From JALYNX01 sp963746905 (GTDB lineage: Bacteria; Actinomycetota; Acidimicrobiia; Spongiisociales; ZC4RG35): 64,000 nucleotides of DNA. The stretch spans positions 186,001-250,000 of the forward strand of contig CAVVCY010000003.1 in NCBI GenBank assembly GCA_963746905.1. The letters are read 5' to 3'. The notes beneath the pieces are model-generated. The model saw only the letters and a program-made list of their open reading frames with translations, was not told the DNA's origin and made no database searches. The position numbers and the translations under genes were made by a program. Positions 1 through 9,263 of the stretch are shown here, in pieces; position 1 is the stretch's first letter; the number at the start of each line of letters is the position of its first letter.

Positions 1-8
1 ACCTCGCC

Positions 9-596
9 TTGACAGTCATTGCCTACCTTGCCGGCGAGCTGAACTCAGGGAGGGCGCCTTTCCTCGACGTTTGGGACCTGGCCAAGGCCCTGACGATCGG
101 GGTAGTACTGATGGGCAGCGCTTGGCGAGTCAGATCCGTAGGGCTTGCTTCTTTTGGCATCGTCTTTCTATTCATCGGGCTAGCCGACGAGACGAATCTG
201 CATTCGACGATCGCACATAGCACGATCAGGTTGAGCCCATTCGAGGGCCTCCTCGAGCTTCACCCAACCATTACGCAAGGGATCTGGGAACTATTAATCC
301 TGCTGTCTATCGGGACAGCAGGGATGGTGCTCCTCGTACTAGTTCCGGGTGGGGGGAGCTGGTATCCGGAGGTCAAACGACGGCTGATCACCCTGCTGGT
401 GGGCTTGCTCTTCTTCGCCGGGGTGGTTGACGCCATCGACCATGTCACCGGGATCCAAGGTGTCTGGTCGCTGGTGGAGGAGTCGGGTGAGCGGCTCGTT
501 CTATCGCTCGCCCTCGCGTATGTCGTGCAGGTCTGGTGGCGCATCGCCCACCGGAGCAATGACACAGATCCGGTGGAGCAGGCGGGTCCTAGCTGA
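9..596 (+). CDS. Multi-pass membrane protein of unknown function, probably 5' truncated
   Basis: I do not recognise a family. The first possible start is a TTG at position 9, but the frame is open to the window edge, so the true start is probably outside. The 195 visible residues contain about five hydrophobic segments (roughly residues 24-40, 43-60, 90-112, 124-142 and 162-180) separated by short charged loops, and a polar tail. It is an integral membrane protein. It lies upstream of the polysaccharide locus, so a role in export or polymerisation is possible but is only inference from position. The stop codon sits beside the relic of an oppositely oriented gene. Confidence 0.6.
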   Translation: MTVIAYLAGELNSGRAPFLDVWDLAKALTIGVVLMGSAWRVRSVGLASFGIVFLFIGLADETNLHSTIAHSTIRLSPFEGLLELHPTITQGIWELLILLSIGTAGMVLLVLVPGGGSWYPEVKRRLITLLVGLLFFAGVVDAIDHVTGIQGVWSLVEESGERLVLSLALAYVVQVWWRIAHRSNDTDPVEQAGPS

Positions 597-655
597 AACT
601 ACCGTCGAGGTCGTGTCCGGCCGAGGTCGTCCCAGACCTACCGGCCGGTAGTGTC
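590..655 (-). pseudogene. Relic of the 3' end of a beta-helix protein gene
   Basis: Read on the minus strand, this stretch encodes a tail ending GHDLDGSFS followed by TAG. The intact beta-helix protein at 3200-4702 ends GHDLDGSFK. The two share 18 identical consecutive bases (CCGTCGAGGTCGTGTCCG on the plus strand). Nothing upstream on the minus strand resembles the rest of that gene, and an in-frame TGA interrupts at about 656. I read it as the leftover 3' end of a second copy. It is short, so the call rests on this tail match alone. Confidence 0.5.
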
Positions 656-1009
656 CCTCATCCGAAAAGGGGAGTGAGAGCTGGGCGAAGGAGTTGATGC
701 GGTCCGCCGTCCGGTCCGCCGGTTGCCGGCGCTCATCGACCGTGCCCTCTCGATCGCCACCGTCCCCCAGCAACACCCCGACGGTCATGAAGGAGCGATT
801 GGTCACAGGGGCACGGCTGGTGTCGTTGCCGATCATTGCGATCTCCGTCTACCAACTGATTCCGTCGCCTTAGGACTCAGCTGCTTCCCGCCGATGAAGA
901 CCATGATGAGCTTGAGATCAGTCACAGCAGTCGAAGGCTTGCTTACTTCACCTGGTGCCCGGCCAAGGACAGGGCCACGGGCCAACAGTCCATTCGGTCG
1001 AGGTGTCGC
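656..1009. other. Non-coding stretch, about 350 bases
   Basis: No frame here shows recognisable protein similarity; the open frames are short and lack a convincing start. It separates the membrane protein and beta-helix relic from the flavoprotein gene at 1010. A GAGG about 9 bases before 1010 may serve as its ribosome binding site. The region may contain further decayed remnants of the deleted beta-helix copy, but I see none I can align. Confidence 0.4.
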
Positions 1010-2164
1010 GTGACTGTGGAGAGGTCGAGGGAGGAGGTCGACGCTGTCGTCGTGGGAGGAGGCCAGGCAGGTGTCATGCTGTCGCATTACCTGAGCCTGC
1101 GCGGCATCACCCATGTAGTTCTTGAACGGGATCGTGCGTTCTCTGCGTGGCGCAACCGATGGGAGGGCTTTCAGACCAACACACCGAACTGGATGAACAC
1201 TCTCCCGGTGCTGCCCGCTGATCGCTTCCCATCCGACGACCCTCTCGCTTTCGGGACGCGCGACGAGATGGTCTCCTACTTCGATGAGTGCCTCGCAGCC
1301 GTCGCACCCCCGCTGCTTTCGGGTACGAACGTGGAGCGGATCTTGTCGCTTGAGAGCGGGATCTGGGAGGTAGATACCGACGGCGGTGTCTACCGAGCTG
1401 CATGTGTCGCCATATGCAATGGAGCGATGTCGAGGCCGAACGTCCCAGTGGCGGCTGCGGAGATCGTCGACTCCGTCACACAGATCCACTCGAGTGAGTA
1501 CCGGCAACCCGAGCAGATCGAGACAGGTTCGGTGCTCGTAGTCGGGAGCGCGAGTAGCGGAGTGCAGATTTGCCGCCTCCTCGGCGAATCTGGGAGATTC
1601 GACCAACTTCACATGTCGGTTAGCCACGTCACCGTTCTTCCCAAGAGAATTCTTGGCGTCCAGACCCATCGATTCATCCACGCGCTAGGACTCTTCGATG
1701 TGAGGAGCCGTTCACGACTTGGAAGACTCATGTACGCCGATCTCGAAAAGAGGGGTGACCCGATCATGAGGCCCGCGCCGGGCGACCTGTCGAAGATTCA
1801 TGGCGTCAGGCTCTTCCCCAAGTTCGAGGGAGTCGGGGGATCCACATTGATGTTCACCGACGGACAGTCGCTCAGGACCGATGACCTCACAGTCATCTGG
1901 TGCACTGGATTCAAAGGCGACTACGCGATGCTGGATGAGACAGAGGATGTGCTGAACGAAGACGGGTCACCGGTCCATTTGAGAGGCGTCGCGAACGCAG
2001 CACACGGGCTCTTTTTCGTGGGGCTTCGCCACCAACACACCGTGGCTTCGCATGACATCTACGGGGTGGCGAAGGACGCCGAGTTCGTAGCTGATCGCAT
2101 TCGTGATCGTCTGGTCAGACTGGGCAATACAACTGCCGATGATCATGGAGTCGCGCGCACGTGA
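1010..2164 (+). CDS. FAD-dependent oxidoreductase, flavin-containing monooxygenase-like
   Basis: The protein (384 residues) has the two-dinucleotide-fold layout of CzcO-like flavoproteins. An FAD-binding GGGQAG loop lies at residues 16-21, followed by an acidic ERD at the end of the second strand, and a second nucleotide loop (GSASSG, residues 179-184) suggests NADPH binding. This family oxidises small molecules or sugars; the substrate cannot be read from sequence. The start is a GTG with GAGG upstream; a GTG two codons downstream is an alternative. It overlaps the following methyltransferase by four bases (GTGA), so the two are co-translated and probably act on the same compound, perhaps a cell-surface lipid or sugar given the surrounding locus. 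Confidence 0.85.
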   Translation: MTVERSREEVDAVVVGGGQAGVMLSHYLSLRGITHVVLERDRAFSAWRNRWEGFQTNTPNWMNTLPVLPADRFPSDDPLAFGTRDEMVSYFDECLAAVAPPLLSGTNVERILSLESGIWEVDTDGGVYRAACVAICNGAMSRPNVPVAAAEIVDSVTQIHSSEYRQPEQIETGSVLVVGSASSGVQICRLLGESGRFDQLHMSVSHVTVLPKRILGVQTHRFIHALGLFDVRSRSRLGRLMYADLEKRGDPIMRPAPGDLSKIHGVRLFPKFEGVGGSTLMFTDGQSLRTDDLTVIWCTGFKGDYAMLDETEDVLNEDGSPVHLRGVANAAHGLFFVGLRHQHTVASHDIYGVAKDAEFVADRIRDRLVRLGNTTADDHGVART

Positions 2165-3114
2165 GCAGCAAAGCCGACAGGGGACTTCGCCTCGTCCCGG
2201 CCAAATGTTGTGTCTGCGATACCCATCACGCCGATCTGATCGGCAGCGGCCTCGACTACGAATACGCCACGAGTCCCGAGGTCTTCCATGCGTACCAGTG
2301 CAGCTCTTGCCAGACCGTGTATCTGAATCCGAGGCCCGACGTTTCCGAGTTCGCGCGGATCTACCCCGACAACTACCACACATTGGAATTCTCCGAAGCC
2401 AACTACTCGATCGTCCACAAGATTCGCTCGCGGCTCGAAGCCAGACGCCTGTTGAACTATTGCAGTGGAATCCCACCTGACGCGCGGATCCTCGACGTCG
2501 GCTGCGGCGACGGGTTCCATCTAAGGCTCCTGAGAGAGTTCGGGAAACCCGATTGGAGCCTCGAAGGTATCGATCTCGACTCGAGGGCAGTAGACATCGC
2601 AGTCGACTCGGGTTTGAACGTTCGACTGGGAACCCTCGAAGAAGTCGACTTCCCCAAGGACAGGTACGATCTGGTGTACACGCTTCAAACGCTTGAGCAC
2701 GTGGCGAGCCCGGATCAGTTCCTTCTGGATATCCGGCGCATTCTGAAGCCTGGCGGGCGACTGGTGATTGTTACCGACAACACCGACTCCTTCGACTTCA
2801 CGCTCTTCAAGAAGGGATCTTGGGGCGGATACCATTTTCCGAGACACTGGAATCTCTTCAACCGGCGCTCTCTACACCTCCTCGCCGACAAGACCGGCTT
2901 CGAAGTCCCAAAGATCACAACGATCGTGAGCCCCGTGAACTGGGTCTACTCACTCCACAACCTGCTCATCGGATTAAACGCACCCTCATGGGTCGTTGCG
3001 AGGTTCACACTCAAGTCGCCGGTATCTCTTGGGTTATTTACGCTGATCGACGCCATGCTTCAGAAGGTCGGAAGGGGCGCTCTGCTCAATGCTTACCTGT
3101 CGAAGCCGTTGTGA
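2161..3114 (+). CDS. Class I SAM-dependent methyltransferase with N-terminal zinc-ribbon-like part
   Basis: The SAM-binding motif I is clear (LDVGCGDG, residues 111-118), followed by an acidic motif II (GIDLDSRA) and the typical post-motif LKPGGRLVIVTDN. Upstream of the catalytic fold, cysteines at 16/17, 19, 47 and 50 form a CxxC...CxxC arrangement that could bind zinc, as in sugar C-methyltransferases and related type-12 methyltransferases of polysaccharide loci. At 317 residues it has the usual length for this group. It starts at a GTG that overlaps the stop of the flavoprotein gene. The substrate is unknown; methylation of a sugar or lipid precursor is the most likely role. Confidence 0.85.
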   Translation: MSSKADRGLRLVPAKCCVCDTHHADLIGSGLDYEYATSPEVFHAYQCSSCQTVYLNPRPDVSEFARIYPDNYHTLEFSEANYSIVHKIRSRLEARRLLNYCSGIPPDARILDVGCGDGFHLRLLREFGKPDWSLEGIDLDSRAVDIAVDSGLNVRLGTLEEVDFPKDRYDLVYTLQTLEHVASPDQFLLDIRRILKPGGRLVIVTDNTDSFDFTLFKKGSWGGYHFPRHWNLFNRRSLHLLADKTGFEVPKITTIVSPVNWVYSLHNLLIGLNAPSWVVARFTLKSPVSLGLFTLIDAMLQKVGRGALLNAYLSKPL

Positions 3115-3199
3115 AGGGCGAGGTTCGAAGCTCGCGCCTGTTCTTCCGATCTTTGTTCCTTCAACTCGTCCCGGAAACTCGATCGGGGGAAGAGGGGGC

Positions 3200-4702
3200 C
3201 TACTTGAAGCTTCCGTCGAGGTCGTGTCCGACCGATGTCCACTGATCCCAGGTGAGAATGTTGCCCCCCCATGCGAACGGCTGGCCATTCCCGGTGTTGT
3301 TGGTGTAATCGTTTCCCACGAAATGATTGTTCCACTCCGCTGAGAACACCGAGTCGGACCCAATGTTGGTGACGATCCCCGTCTGCCCCGATGAAAGGAC
3401 GACCGTGTTGTTCGCGACGAGGATGTTGCGAGCTTCTCGTATCCCGTAGACCTCGCTGGTGCCACGGTCGGTGTAGGTGACACCGATCCCGTCGTTGTTG
3501 TTGCGGACCGTGTTCCCGGCGATCGTCACATTCTTCGACGTGTTGACGAGTATCCCCGATCCGTCGAGCCACGCCGTATTACACAGCCCGTTCCGTTCGA
3601 CAAGGTTGTTTCGGATCACAGCATCAAAGCTTGCCTCGTGGAAGATGCCCGGACCGCAGTTGTCCCGCACCGCGTTCCCCTCGTAAAGGGTTCCCATATT
3701 GTCCCAGTCGGTCCACAGTCCCGGGCCGTAGTTGTCGTGGACGTTGTTATTGCGCACGGTCAGGTTGACCGTACGGAAGCATTTCATCCCCGCCGCCTCA
3801 AAGTTCGGATCGTGGTGGTCAGTGTTGTTGTAGGCGATCTCGTTTCCTTCGATGGTGATGTTCGGACCGCCGCAAAACAGGCCGGCGTAGCGATTGTGGT
3901 GGAGGTAGTTGTTAGAAACCCTCCACCCGGTGTTGGCATAGACCGCAGCTCCATTGTTCTCCGTGATCTCGTTGTTCCTGACGATCCAGTCGGTGGCTCC
4001 CCCCGAAGTCCGGAGCACACCAGTCTGGAGCGGGTTGGCATAGTGCCGAATCACCAAACCCTCAATGATCACGCCCTTGCCACCGCCCTGAAAAGCGAAC
4101 TCGGCCACATTCCCACCATCGAGAATCGCACCCGGCTCGCCCACAAAACGTTGATGGTCCTTGGCGCTAACCGTCTGCCGGACATGAACACCCTGACCGA
4201 TCACAAAGACCGTCCCAGCCGGATTGGAATCGACCGCCGACTGGATCGACTGGCCAGGAGCGACTCGAACCGCACCGGCTGGCAGATCCGGTGGTGGGGT
4301 CGGCGCCGACTTGACCTGAGATGTCGTGTTGACCTGAGATGTCGTGTTGACCTGAGATGTCTTGGGTGAGTCGGGGCCCGACATCGTCGAAGTGACCTCA
4401 GTGCCTGCGGTATCGTCATCAATCTGTTGACCGGGTTCGAGGTTTGGCTCGTTGTCGACACTCCGATCGGCGACCCCGGAAGTGTCCGGCGGTCCCTGGA
4501 ATTCTCGATCGACAGGATCAGCGCTCTTTACCTGCTCTTCGTCCTCGGCTGCCGAGAGCAGATCGTCTCTGGCAGGGTCGACGGGCACTGTGGAATCCGT
4601 TGTCACATCCAGGTTCGATGAACCGATCGCCAACTGAGCGAGTAGGGCGGCGCCCACGATGGTGAGGGCAAGACCGATCCGGGCTAGGCGAGAAGACAAC
4701 AT
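3200..4702 (-). CDS. Secreted right-handed parallel beta-helix protein
   Basis: An N-terminal hydrophobic segment (residues 8-27) looks like a signal peptide or membrane anchor. A long acidic, low-complexity linker (about 30-145) follows and contains a short TSQVNT tandem repeat. From about 145 to 490 there are regularly spaced NN and NxI/NxV patterns (for example VRNNEI, VSNNYLHHN, IEGNEIAYNN), the hallmark of pectate-lyase/NosD-type parallel beta-helix coils. Such proteins bind or cleave acidic polysaccharides, sometimes epimerising uronates. The gene is divergent from the BY-kinase gene at 4935 and could process the polymer outside the cell. The exact activity cannot be assigned. Its 3' end is duplicated as a relic at 590-655. 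Confidence 0.85.
   Translation of the reverse strand: MLSSRLARIGLALTIVGAALLAQLAIGSSNLDVTTDSTVPVDPARDDLLSAAEDEEQVKSADPVDREFQGPPDTSGVADRSVDNEPNLEPGQQIDDDTAGTEVTSTMSGPDSPKTSQVNTTSQVNTTSQVKSAPTPPPDLPAGAVRVAPGQSIQSAVDSNPAGTVFVIGQGVHVRQTVSAKDHQRFVGEPGAILDGGNVAEFAFQGGGKGVIIEGLVIRHYANPLQTGVLRTSGGATDWIVRNNEITENNGAAVYANTGWRVSNNYLHHNRYAGLFCGGPNITIEGNEIAYNNTDHHDPNFEAAGMKCFRTVNLTVRNNNVHDNYGPGLWTDWDNMGTLYEGNAVRDNCGPGIFHEASFDAVIRNNLVERNGLCNTAWLDGSGILVNTSKNVTIAGNTVRNNNDGIGVTYTDRGTSEVYGIREARNILVANNTVVLSSGQTGIVTNIGSDSVFSAEWNNHFVGNDYTNNTGNGQPFAWGGNILTWDQWTSVGHDLDGSFK
4311..4361. repeat. 18-bp tandem repeat inside the beta-helix gene
   Basis: The unit ATGTCGTGTTGACCTGAG occurs twice in full and is flanked by partial copies, about 2.8 units in all. 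Because 18 is a multiple of three it encodes the repeating TSQVNT peptide without breaking the frame. It lies in the linker between the anchor and the beta-helix, where length variation would be tolerated. Confidence 0.9.
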
Positions 4703-4934
4703 CGTGCATCTTTCCGTCGGGCAGTCATGGTGAGAATCGGTGTCGATGCCCCACCCTTGACCAGAATCTCACTCTCCACCGACCACGTGGGCATGTGCTG
4801 CTTGTGGAAGGCGGGTCGGTGTTGTGGCCCAGCAAGGTTTCAGGAGCGCGCTGCGCTGACGACCGATTAGCCGGTGTGGCGCCCCCGGAAGGAACAAGGT
4901 TCAAAATTCTCCAACGAGGCTAGTCTCAACAGCC
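4703..4934. promoter_or_regulatory. Divergent intergenic region between beta-helix and BY-kinase genes
   Basis: This 230-base gap separates two divergently transcribed genes and must hold both promoters. No clear -35/-10 pair or operator could be identified by eye. A locally AT-richer patch near 4900-4912 precedes the plus-strand gene. Confidence 0.35.
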
Positions 4935-6746
4935 GTGGCAGTAGGAGGCGAGAGCTCCCCAGGACCAAACGTACTCGGTGCGATCGCCCGCCACCGGGTA
5001 CTTGTAGCTGCGTCCATCGTCATCTCCATAGCTGTCACCATGACTCTAGGAGCCATGTTTCTGGGACCGCCGGGAGAGGTTGCGCAAGCGTCCTTAGTCC
5101 TCTCGGAAGGCGCCAGTCCGGGGGTCGGCGCTGCAGATCAGCCGGAGCGCTTCGTCGCCAATCAGGTTGAGGTGATCAGATCCATGCGGGTCACGGATAG
5201 GGCCGTGCAGGTCCTCCGCGCTGCTGGCATAGCTGACATCTCCATCACGGACCTCCAGAACAATCTCGCAGTCGTAGATCAGCCAAACAGCGACCGGATC
5301 GTGGTCAGCTACACCGATCCTGAAGGCCCGGTGGCCATCGCCGTCGTCAATGCTGTCCTCGAGGCATACCGTGACATCAGAGGAGAACAGTCGGCCGTCG
5401 TTGCCGATGAGGCCGTCGATCGGATTGACGCTGAACTGGAGTTGGTCGACCAACGGCTTGCGACGATCTCTGGCGACATCGAAGAACTCGAGTCGTCCAA
5501 CCCACTCGCCCAGAACCTGTCGAGTCAAGCTCTTGATGCTGTAACGCGGATTGGTGTGCTACAGGCCGAGTTGGACGGTACGAATGACCCGATACGCCGC
5601 GATCAAATCATCGCCGAGCTCGCCGATCTCAGAGCGCGGGTGGACTTGTTCCTAAGCATGGAGTCGGTCTCCCTAAGCGGGCCCGAGCTGCAGTCGTTGT
5701 TGGCTTCCCAGGAACGCGCCATCGAGCGGAGAGCGGCGCTGGTGTTGAGCCGCGACCAGATCCTGATCGACAGTTCTCTCACGCCCTCCGTCGTGACTTT
5801 CGAAGATCCTGCCGTCCTCACAACCCTCGGGGCAGGCCTCACCGGTTGGCGGGCGCTGGCTGTGGGGCTCATCGCCGGGCTCATCGTTGGCACCTCCATC
5901 GCCGTTGCAAAATCGAGTCGGCACGCCTTGATCGAGGACCGCAACGAGGTGGTGGAGATCCTCAAGGCTCCCCTATTGGCGGCGATTCCAGACTTCAGAG
6001 CCGCACGATTGGCCACACCCCTCCCAGTGCGAGATGCTCCAGACTCTGACGCGGCCGAGGCCTACAGATTCGCTCTCAGCTCTCTGGAGACGGCCTTCAG
6101 GGGAACAGTCGGCCACATCGCGTTGGTGGCATCGTCGAGGGTGGGCCAGGGGAAGACGACATCCGCGGCAAACTTGGCACTGGCCGCCGCGTCACTCGGC
6201 TACCAGGTCCTGGCCATCGACGCCGACTTCGGAGACCAAGAACTCACCAGGCTCTTCGACGCTTCGTCATTTGCGGATAATGGCTTAGGCCTTACCGACT
6301 TTCTAGATGGCCGTGCTGACGTAGCTTCAACCCTCTGGAAGGTCCCCTTGGCTGATCCTTTGGACCTTCAACTGATGGTCCGCGGGAGTCCGGTCAGCGC
6401 GCCATCGGAGACGCTGCAGAGTGAATCGGCACGAGAAGCTATCTCTCATCTCCGACTTCAGTTCGATCTCATACTGATCGACGGTCCCCCCCTCCTCAAG
6501 GTTGCCTACGCCACCAGCCTCCTTCGCCTGGTCGACAGCGTGATTGCGGTAGTCCCCAGAGGTTCCGACATTCGAGATGTCAGTGATTTCCGGAAGCGTT
6601 GCGATCTCCTCGATAAAGAGATCTCGGGGTTCCTCTTCACACACGACACCCTGGATGCGAAATCAAACCGCTCCACAGGATCAGCACGCGGTATCTTCGA
6701 AGAGGCTACAGAGGGACCCGCCCCCATCTCCCGACTGCGTCACTGA
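4935..6746 (+). CDS. Polysaccharide chain-length regulator fused to BY-type tyrosine kinase
   Basis: This is a Wzz/CpsC-CpsD fusion. A first transmembrane helix (about residues 30-50) is followed by an extracytoplasmic coiled part (150-290), a second helix (about 315-335) and a cytoplasmic kinase domain. The kinase part shows Walker A (VGQGKTT, K417), Walker A' (LAIDADF, 436-442) and Walker B (DLILIDGPP, 511-519). In this family the protein sets polymer length and autophosphorylates on a C-terminal tyrosine cluster. Here the last 60 residues contain no tyrosine, so the usual phosphorylation tail is missing. The GTG start has no strong ribosome binding site. It opens the plus-strand biosynthetic run. 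Confidence 0.88.
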   Translation: MAVGGESSPGPNVLGAIARHRVLVAASIVISIAVTMTLGAMFLGPPGEVAQASLVLSEGASPGVGAADQPERFVANQVEVIRSMRVTDRAVQVLRAAGIADISITDLQNNLAVVDQPNSDRIVVSYTDPEGPVAIAVVNAVLEAYRDIRGEQSAVVADEAVDRIDAELELVDQRLATISGDIEELESSNPLAQNLSSQALDAVTRIGVLQAELDGTNDPIRRDQIIAELADLRARVDLFLSMESVSLSGPELQSLLASQERAIERRAALVLSRDQILIDSSLTPSVVTFEDPAVLTTLGAGLTGWRALAVGLIAGLIVGTSIAVAKSSRHALIEDRNEVVEILKAPLLAAIPDFRAARLATPLPVRDAPDSDAAEAYRFALSSLETAFRGTVGHIALVASSRVGQGKTTSAANLALAAASLGYQVLAIDADFGDQELTRLFDASSFADNGLGLTDFLDGRADVASTLWKVPLADPLDLQLMVRGSPVSAPSETLQSESAREAISHLRLQFDLILIDGPPLLKVAYATSLLRLVDSVIAVVPRGSDIRDVSDFRKRCDLLDKEISGFLFTHDTLDAKSNRSTGSARGIFEEATEGPAPISRLRH

Positions 6747-6762
6747 CGTCAACCACCATCGG

Positions 6763-8049
6763 ATGCTTCGCCGACGGGCTAGGACGAGAGCCGCCAAGGA
6801 ACAGATATGGGGATTTGTTTCTCAAGGCGCCTCATCCGCAACGAACCTCCTGCTCTCCATCGCCTCGGCCCGCCTGTTAGGTCCCTCTGGATTGGGGGTC
6901 GTATTCATCGGGTTTGCCTTCTATCTCGGAGCGCTCGGTCTTCAACGCGCCCTTGTCACCGAGCCGCTTGTGGTGCTCGACTCATCACGGTCTGATGACC
7001 GCATCGAGAGCGGATCGAACGCGAGCGCACTTACATCAGTCCTCACACTGGCGATCGGGTTCTCTGCGCTGTCTGTCGTGTTAGGCGTAGCTATCCCCGG
7101 CGAGGCCGGTCGCGGGATTCTGTTGTTCGCTCCTGTGCTGGTTCCTGCGCTGCTCCACGATTTCTGGCGATGGACTCTGTTCAAGGACCGACGGGGCATG
7201 GCGGCTGCTTTCATCGATGCCGCAGCGTTTGTCGTCATGGCCATCGGGATCTTGTTGGCCTCCACACAGTGGCCAACACCCCAGGCAGTAGTTCTCGCGT
7301 GGGGCCTCGGCGTTCTGACCGGAGCTCTTCTCGGCTTTCTCCTCACAAGGACACGACCGTCATCGATCCGGACTTCGTTCAGATGGTTGCGGCTGGAAGC
7401 CTGGGTGTTGAGCCGGTGGCTGGTGCTGGAGAGTGTCGTTTCTCTCGCGGTCACCCAAACGGTGATCATCGCACTTGCTGGGATCGTCGGAGCCGCGGCG
7501 CTCGGCGGTCTACGCGCCGTCCAAACCGTGTTCGCCCCGATGACCCTCCTTGCGCCAGCGATCGCGCTCGCGGCCCTACCCGAGCTGTCGCGACAATGGA
7601 GAACGGACCCATCGCGGGCGAGTCGATATGCGGTTCGATTGGGAGCGCTCGCCACGGTCCTCACACTCGGATACCTGGTGGTGCTGCTCGTCGGCTCCGA
7701 CTCCATCCTGGTTTTCGCCTTTGGCGACGAATTCAGCTCGTATAGCGAGCTCTTGATGCCGATCGGGGTTGGACAACTCACGGCAGCCATGTTCATTGCT
7801 TACCCCGACCTGTTGAAAGCGCAGCGTCGGACAAGGACGCTCTTCCTCATCGCCGCAGCAAGTGTCCCTTTGCTGCTCGTTGTCACGCCGATCCTGGGTC
7901 TCGTCTACGGAATAATCGGCGCGGCGTGGGGTCTAACCATTGCGTCGACATGGCGAGGCGGCCTGGCGGCCTTTGCGTCGTCCAGGACTGGCAATGATTC
8001 CATGAGTGCGGGTGGCAACCGAGGCCCGAATCAGGACTTGTCAAAATGA
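6763..8049 (+). CDS. Oligosaccharide flippase, Wzx/MATE-like
   Basis: The protein is about 428 residues with some twelve to fourteen hydrophobic helices and few charged residues between them. Its start resembles polysaccharide transporters (QIWGFVSQGASSATN, then SARLLGPSGLGVVF). Such proteins flip lipid-linked oligosaccharide units across the membrane before polymerisation. The frame is open further upstream into the preceding gene, but the ATG at 6763, 17 bases after that gene's stop, gives a normal N-terminus. Its place beside a chain-length regulator, glycosyltransferase and polymerase/ligase supports a Wzx/Wzy-type assembly route. Confidence 0.85.
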   Translation: MLRRRARTRAAKEQIWGFVSQGASSATNLLLSIASARLLGPSGLGVVFIGFAFYLGALGLQRALVTEPLVVLDSSRSDDRIESGSNASALTSVLTLAIGFSALSVVLGVAIPGEAGRGILLFAPVLVPALLHDFWRWTLFKDRRGMAAAFIDAAAFVVMAIGILLASTQWPTPQAVVLAWGLGVLTGALLGFLLTRTRPSSIRTSFRWLRLEAWVLSRWLVLESVVSLAVTQTVIIALAGIVGAAALGGLRAVQTVFAPMTLLAPAIALAALPELSRQWRTDPSRASRYAVRLGALATVLTLGYLVVLLVGSDSILVFAFGDEFSSYSELLMPIGVGQLTAAMFIAYPDLLKAQRRTRTLFLIAAASVPLLLVVTPILGLVYGIIGAAWGLTIASTWRGGLAAFASSRTGNDSMSAGGNRGPNQDLSK

Positions 8050-8143
8050 TGCATTGCAGCCGGGCTATTGACCGGGCCCCGACGACGATTCACAGTATGT
8101 GTTTGACGCAGCGGGCCCGGGGACCGGTTTGGGAGCCTCGAAC

Positions 8144-9259
8144 ATGAAAGTCACACTTATACAAGATTCCTTGATTCCCGAGCAGTCGGCCCATTGGGAA
8201 CAGATTCAAGGCCTTGGTGTCGACCTCCACCTTATCGGGACGTTGCGATCGCCGAAGCAAGATTGGTGGCAGACAGGCAGCCCAAACTTGAGGACCACCA
8301 TTGTCAAACCAGCCGGTATCACATCGCGCTCGAACAGCTGGTGGCTCTACCGGGGACTCTTGAAAATGATCGAAGCCGATGACCCCGACGTGATCCACGT
8401 CGCGCTGGAACCGTGGTCCCTCATCGTCGCCCAAGCCCTGCGAGCCGGACGTCCGGCCGTTGCCCACGCCGCCGACAACATCTGGACATTTGGAGACCGG
8501 GCCCAAAAGTCTCTTCGTCTCAACCGGGCTCGGTCACACCTCGAGAAACTCGCCGGGATGGCGTCGTGGAACCAGGCCGGTCTAAGACTGTCGCGGGAAT
8601 TCGGCCTGTCTCCGACAGCGCCGACAGCAGTCTTCCCATCGCGATCCATCGACCCTGAGGTGTTTCGCTTCGATGCCGACAGTCGAGACACTGCCCGGCA
8701 ACAGTTCGGCATTGCTGGGAAAGAAGCCATTGGTTATGTCGGGAGGCTTGCAGCGCAAAAGGGTGTGGACTGGCTAATAGACGCCGTCAAGTCATGCACC
8801 AGGCCCGACGTCGCACTGTTCATCGCCGGGAGCGGGCCAGAAATGGAGTCGCTGCGCCGGCAGGCTTCGAGCCTGGCCGATCGCGTCACGTTCCTTGGCT
8901 CGCTCCCGACAGCCGATGTTCCCCGGTTTATGGCAGCTCTGGACGTTCTGGCGGTCCCATCACTGACGACCCAGACATGGATGGAGCAGTTTGGCCGTGT
9001 GGTGGTCGAGGGAATGTTCGTCGGCACGCCGGTTGTGGTTTCGGACAGCGGGGCGCTACCGGAAGTCGTCGGGCCCGGAGGCCTGGTCGTCGAAGAAGGG
9101 AACGTCGAAGGGCTGGCCGTTGCTCTGGAAGAGGCCCTGGCCAACCGGAAATCGTGGTCGGAACGGGCTCTGCAATGGGGACTCGAGCAATACCACCCGT
9201 CGGTGCTTGCCAGGAAGGCAGTCGGTCTCTGGAAATCCGTCGTACGAAACGGGAATTGA
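8144..9259 (+). CDS. Glycosyltransferase family 4
   Basis: This 371-residue protein has the two-Rossmann GT-B fold of GT4 enzymes: an N-terminal acceptor domain, then YVGRLAAQKGVDWLIDAV at the start of the nucleotide-sugar domain and a C-terminal EGMFVGTPVVVSDSGALPE element typical of the donor-binding region. It adds one sugar from a nucleotide donor to the growing lipid-linked unit on the cytoplasmic face. The ATG at 8144 follows a GGGAG; the open frame extends 15 codons further upstream without a better start. It precedes the ligase-like gene by four bases. Confidence 0.88.
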   Translation: MKVTLIQDSLIPEQSAHWEQIQGLGVDLHLIGTLRSPKQDWWQTGSPNLRTTIVKPAGITSRSNSWWLYRGLLKMIEADDPDVIHVALEPWSLIVAQALRAGRPAVAHAADNIWTFGDRAQKSLRLNRARSHLEKLAGMASWNQAGLRLSREFGLSPTAPTAVFPSRSIDPEVFRFDADSRDTARQQFGIAGKEAIGYVGRLAAQKGVDWLIDAVKSCTRPDVALFIAGSGPEMESLRRQASSLADRVTFLGSLPTADVPRFMAALDVLAVPSLTTQTWMEQFGRVVVEGMFVGTPVVVSDSGALPEVVGPGGLVVEEGNVEGLAVALEEALANRKSWSERALQWGLEQYHPSVLARKAVGLWKSVVRNGN

Positions 9260-9263
9260 GAAG

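Noticed and set aside
833..1681. A 282-codon minus-strand open frame
   Set aside because: Antisense to the flavoprotein gene, which has clear FAD motifs; the minus frame shows no recognisable domain.
4311..4361. Possible CRISPR or regulatory repeat
   Set aside because: Units are 18 bp without spacers, in frame, and encode a peptide repeat in a linker.
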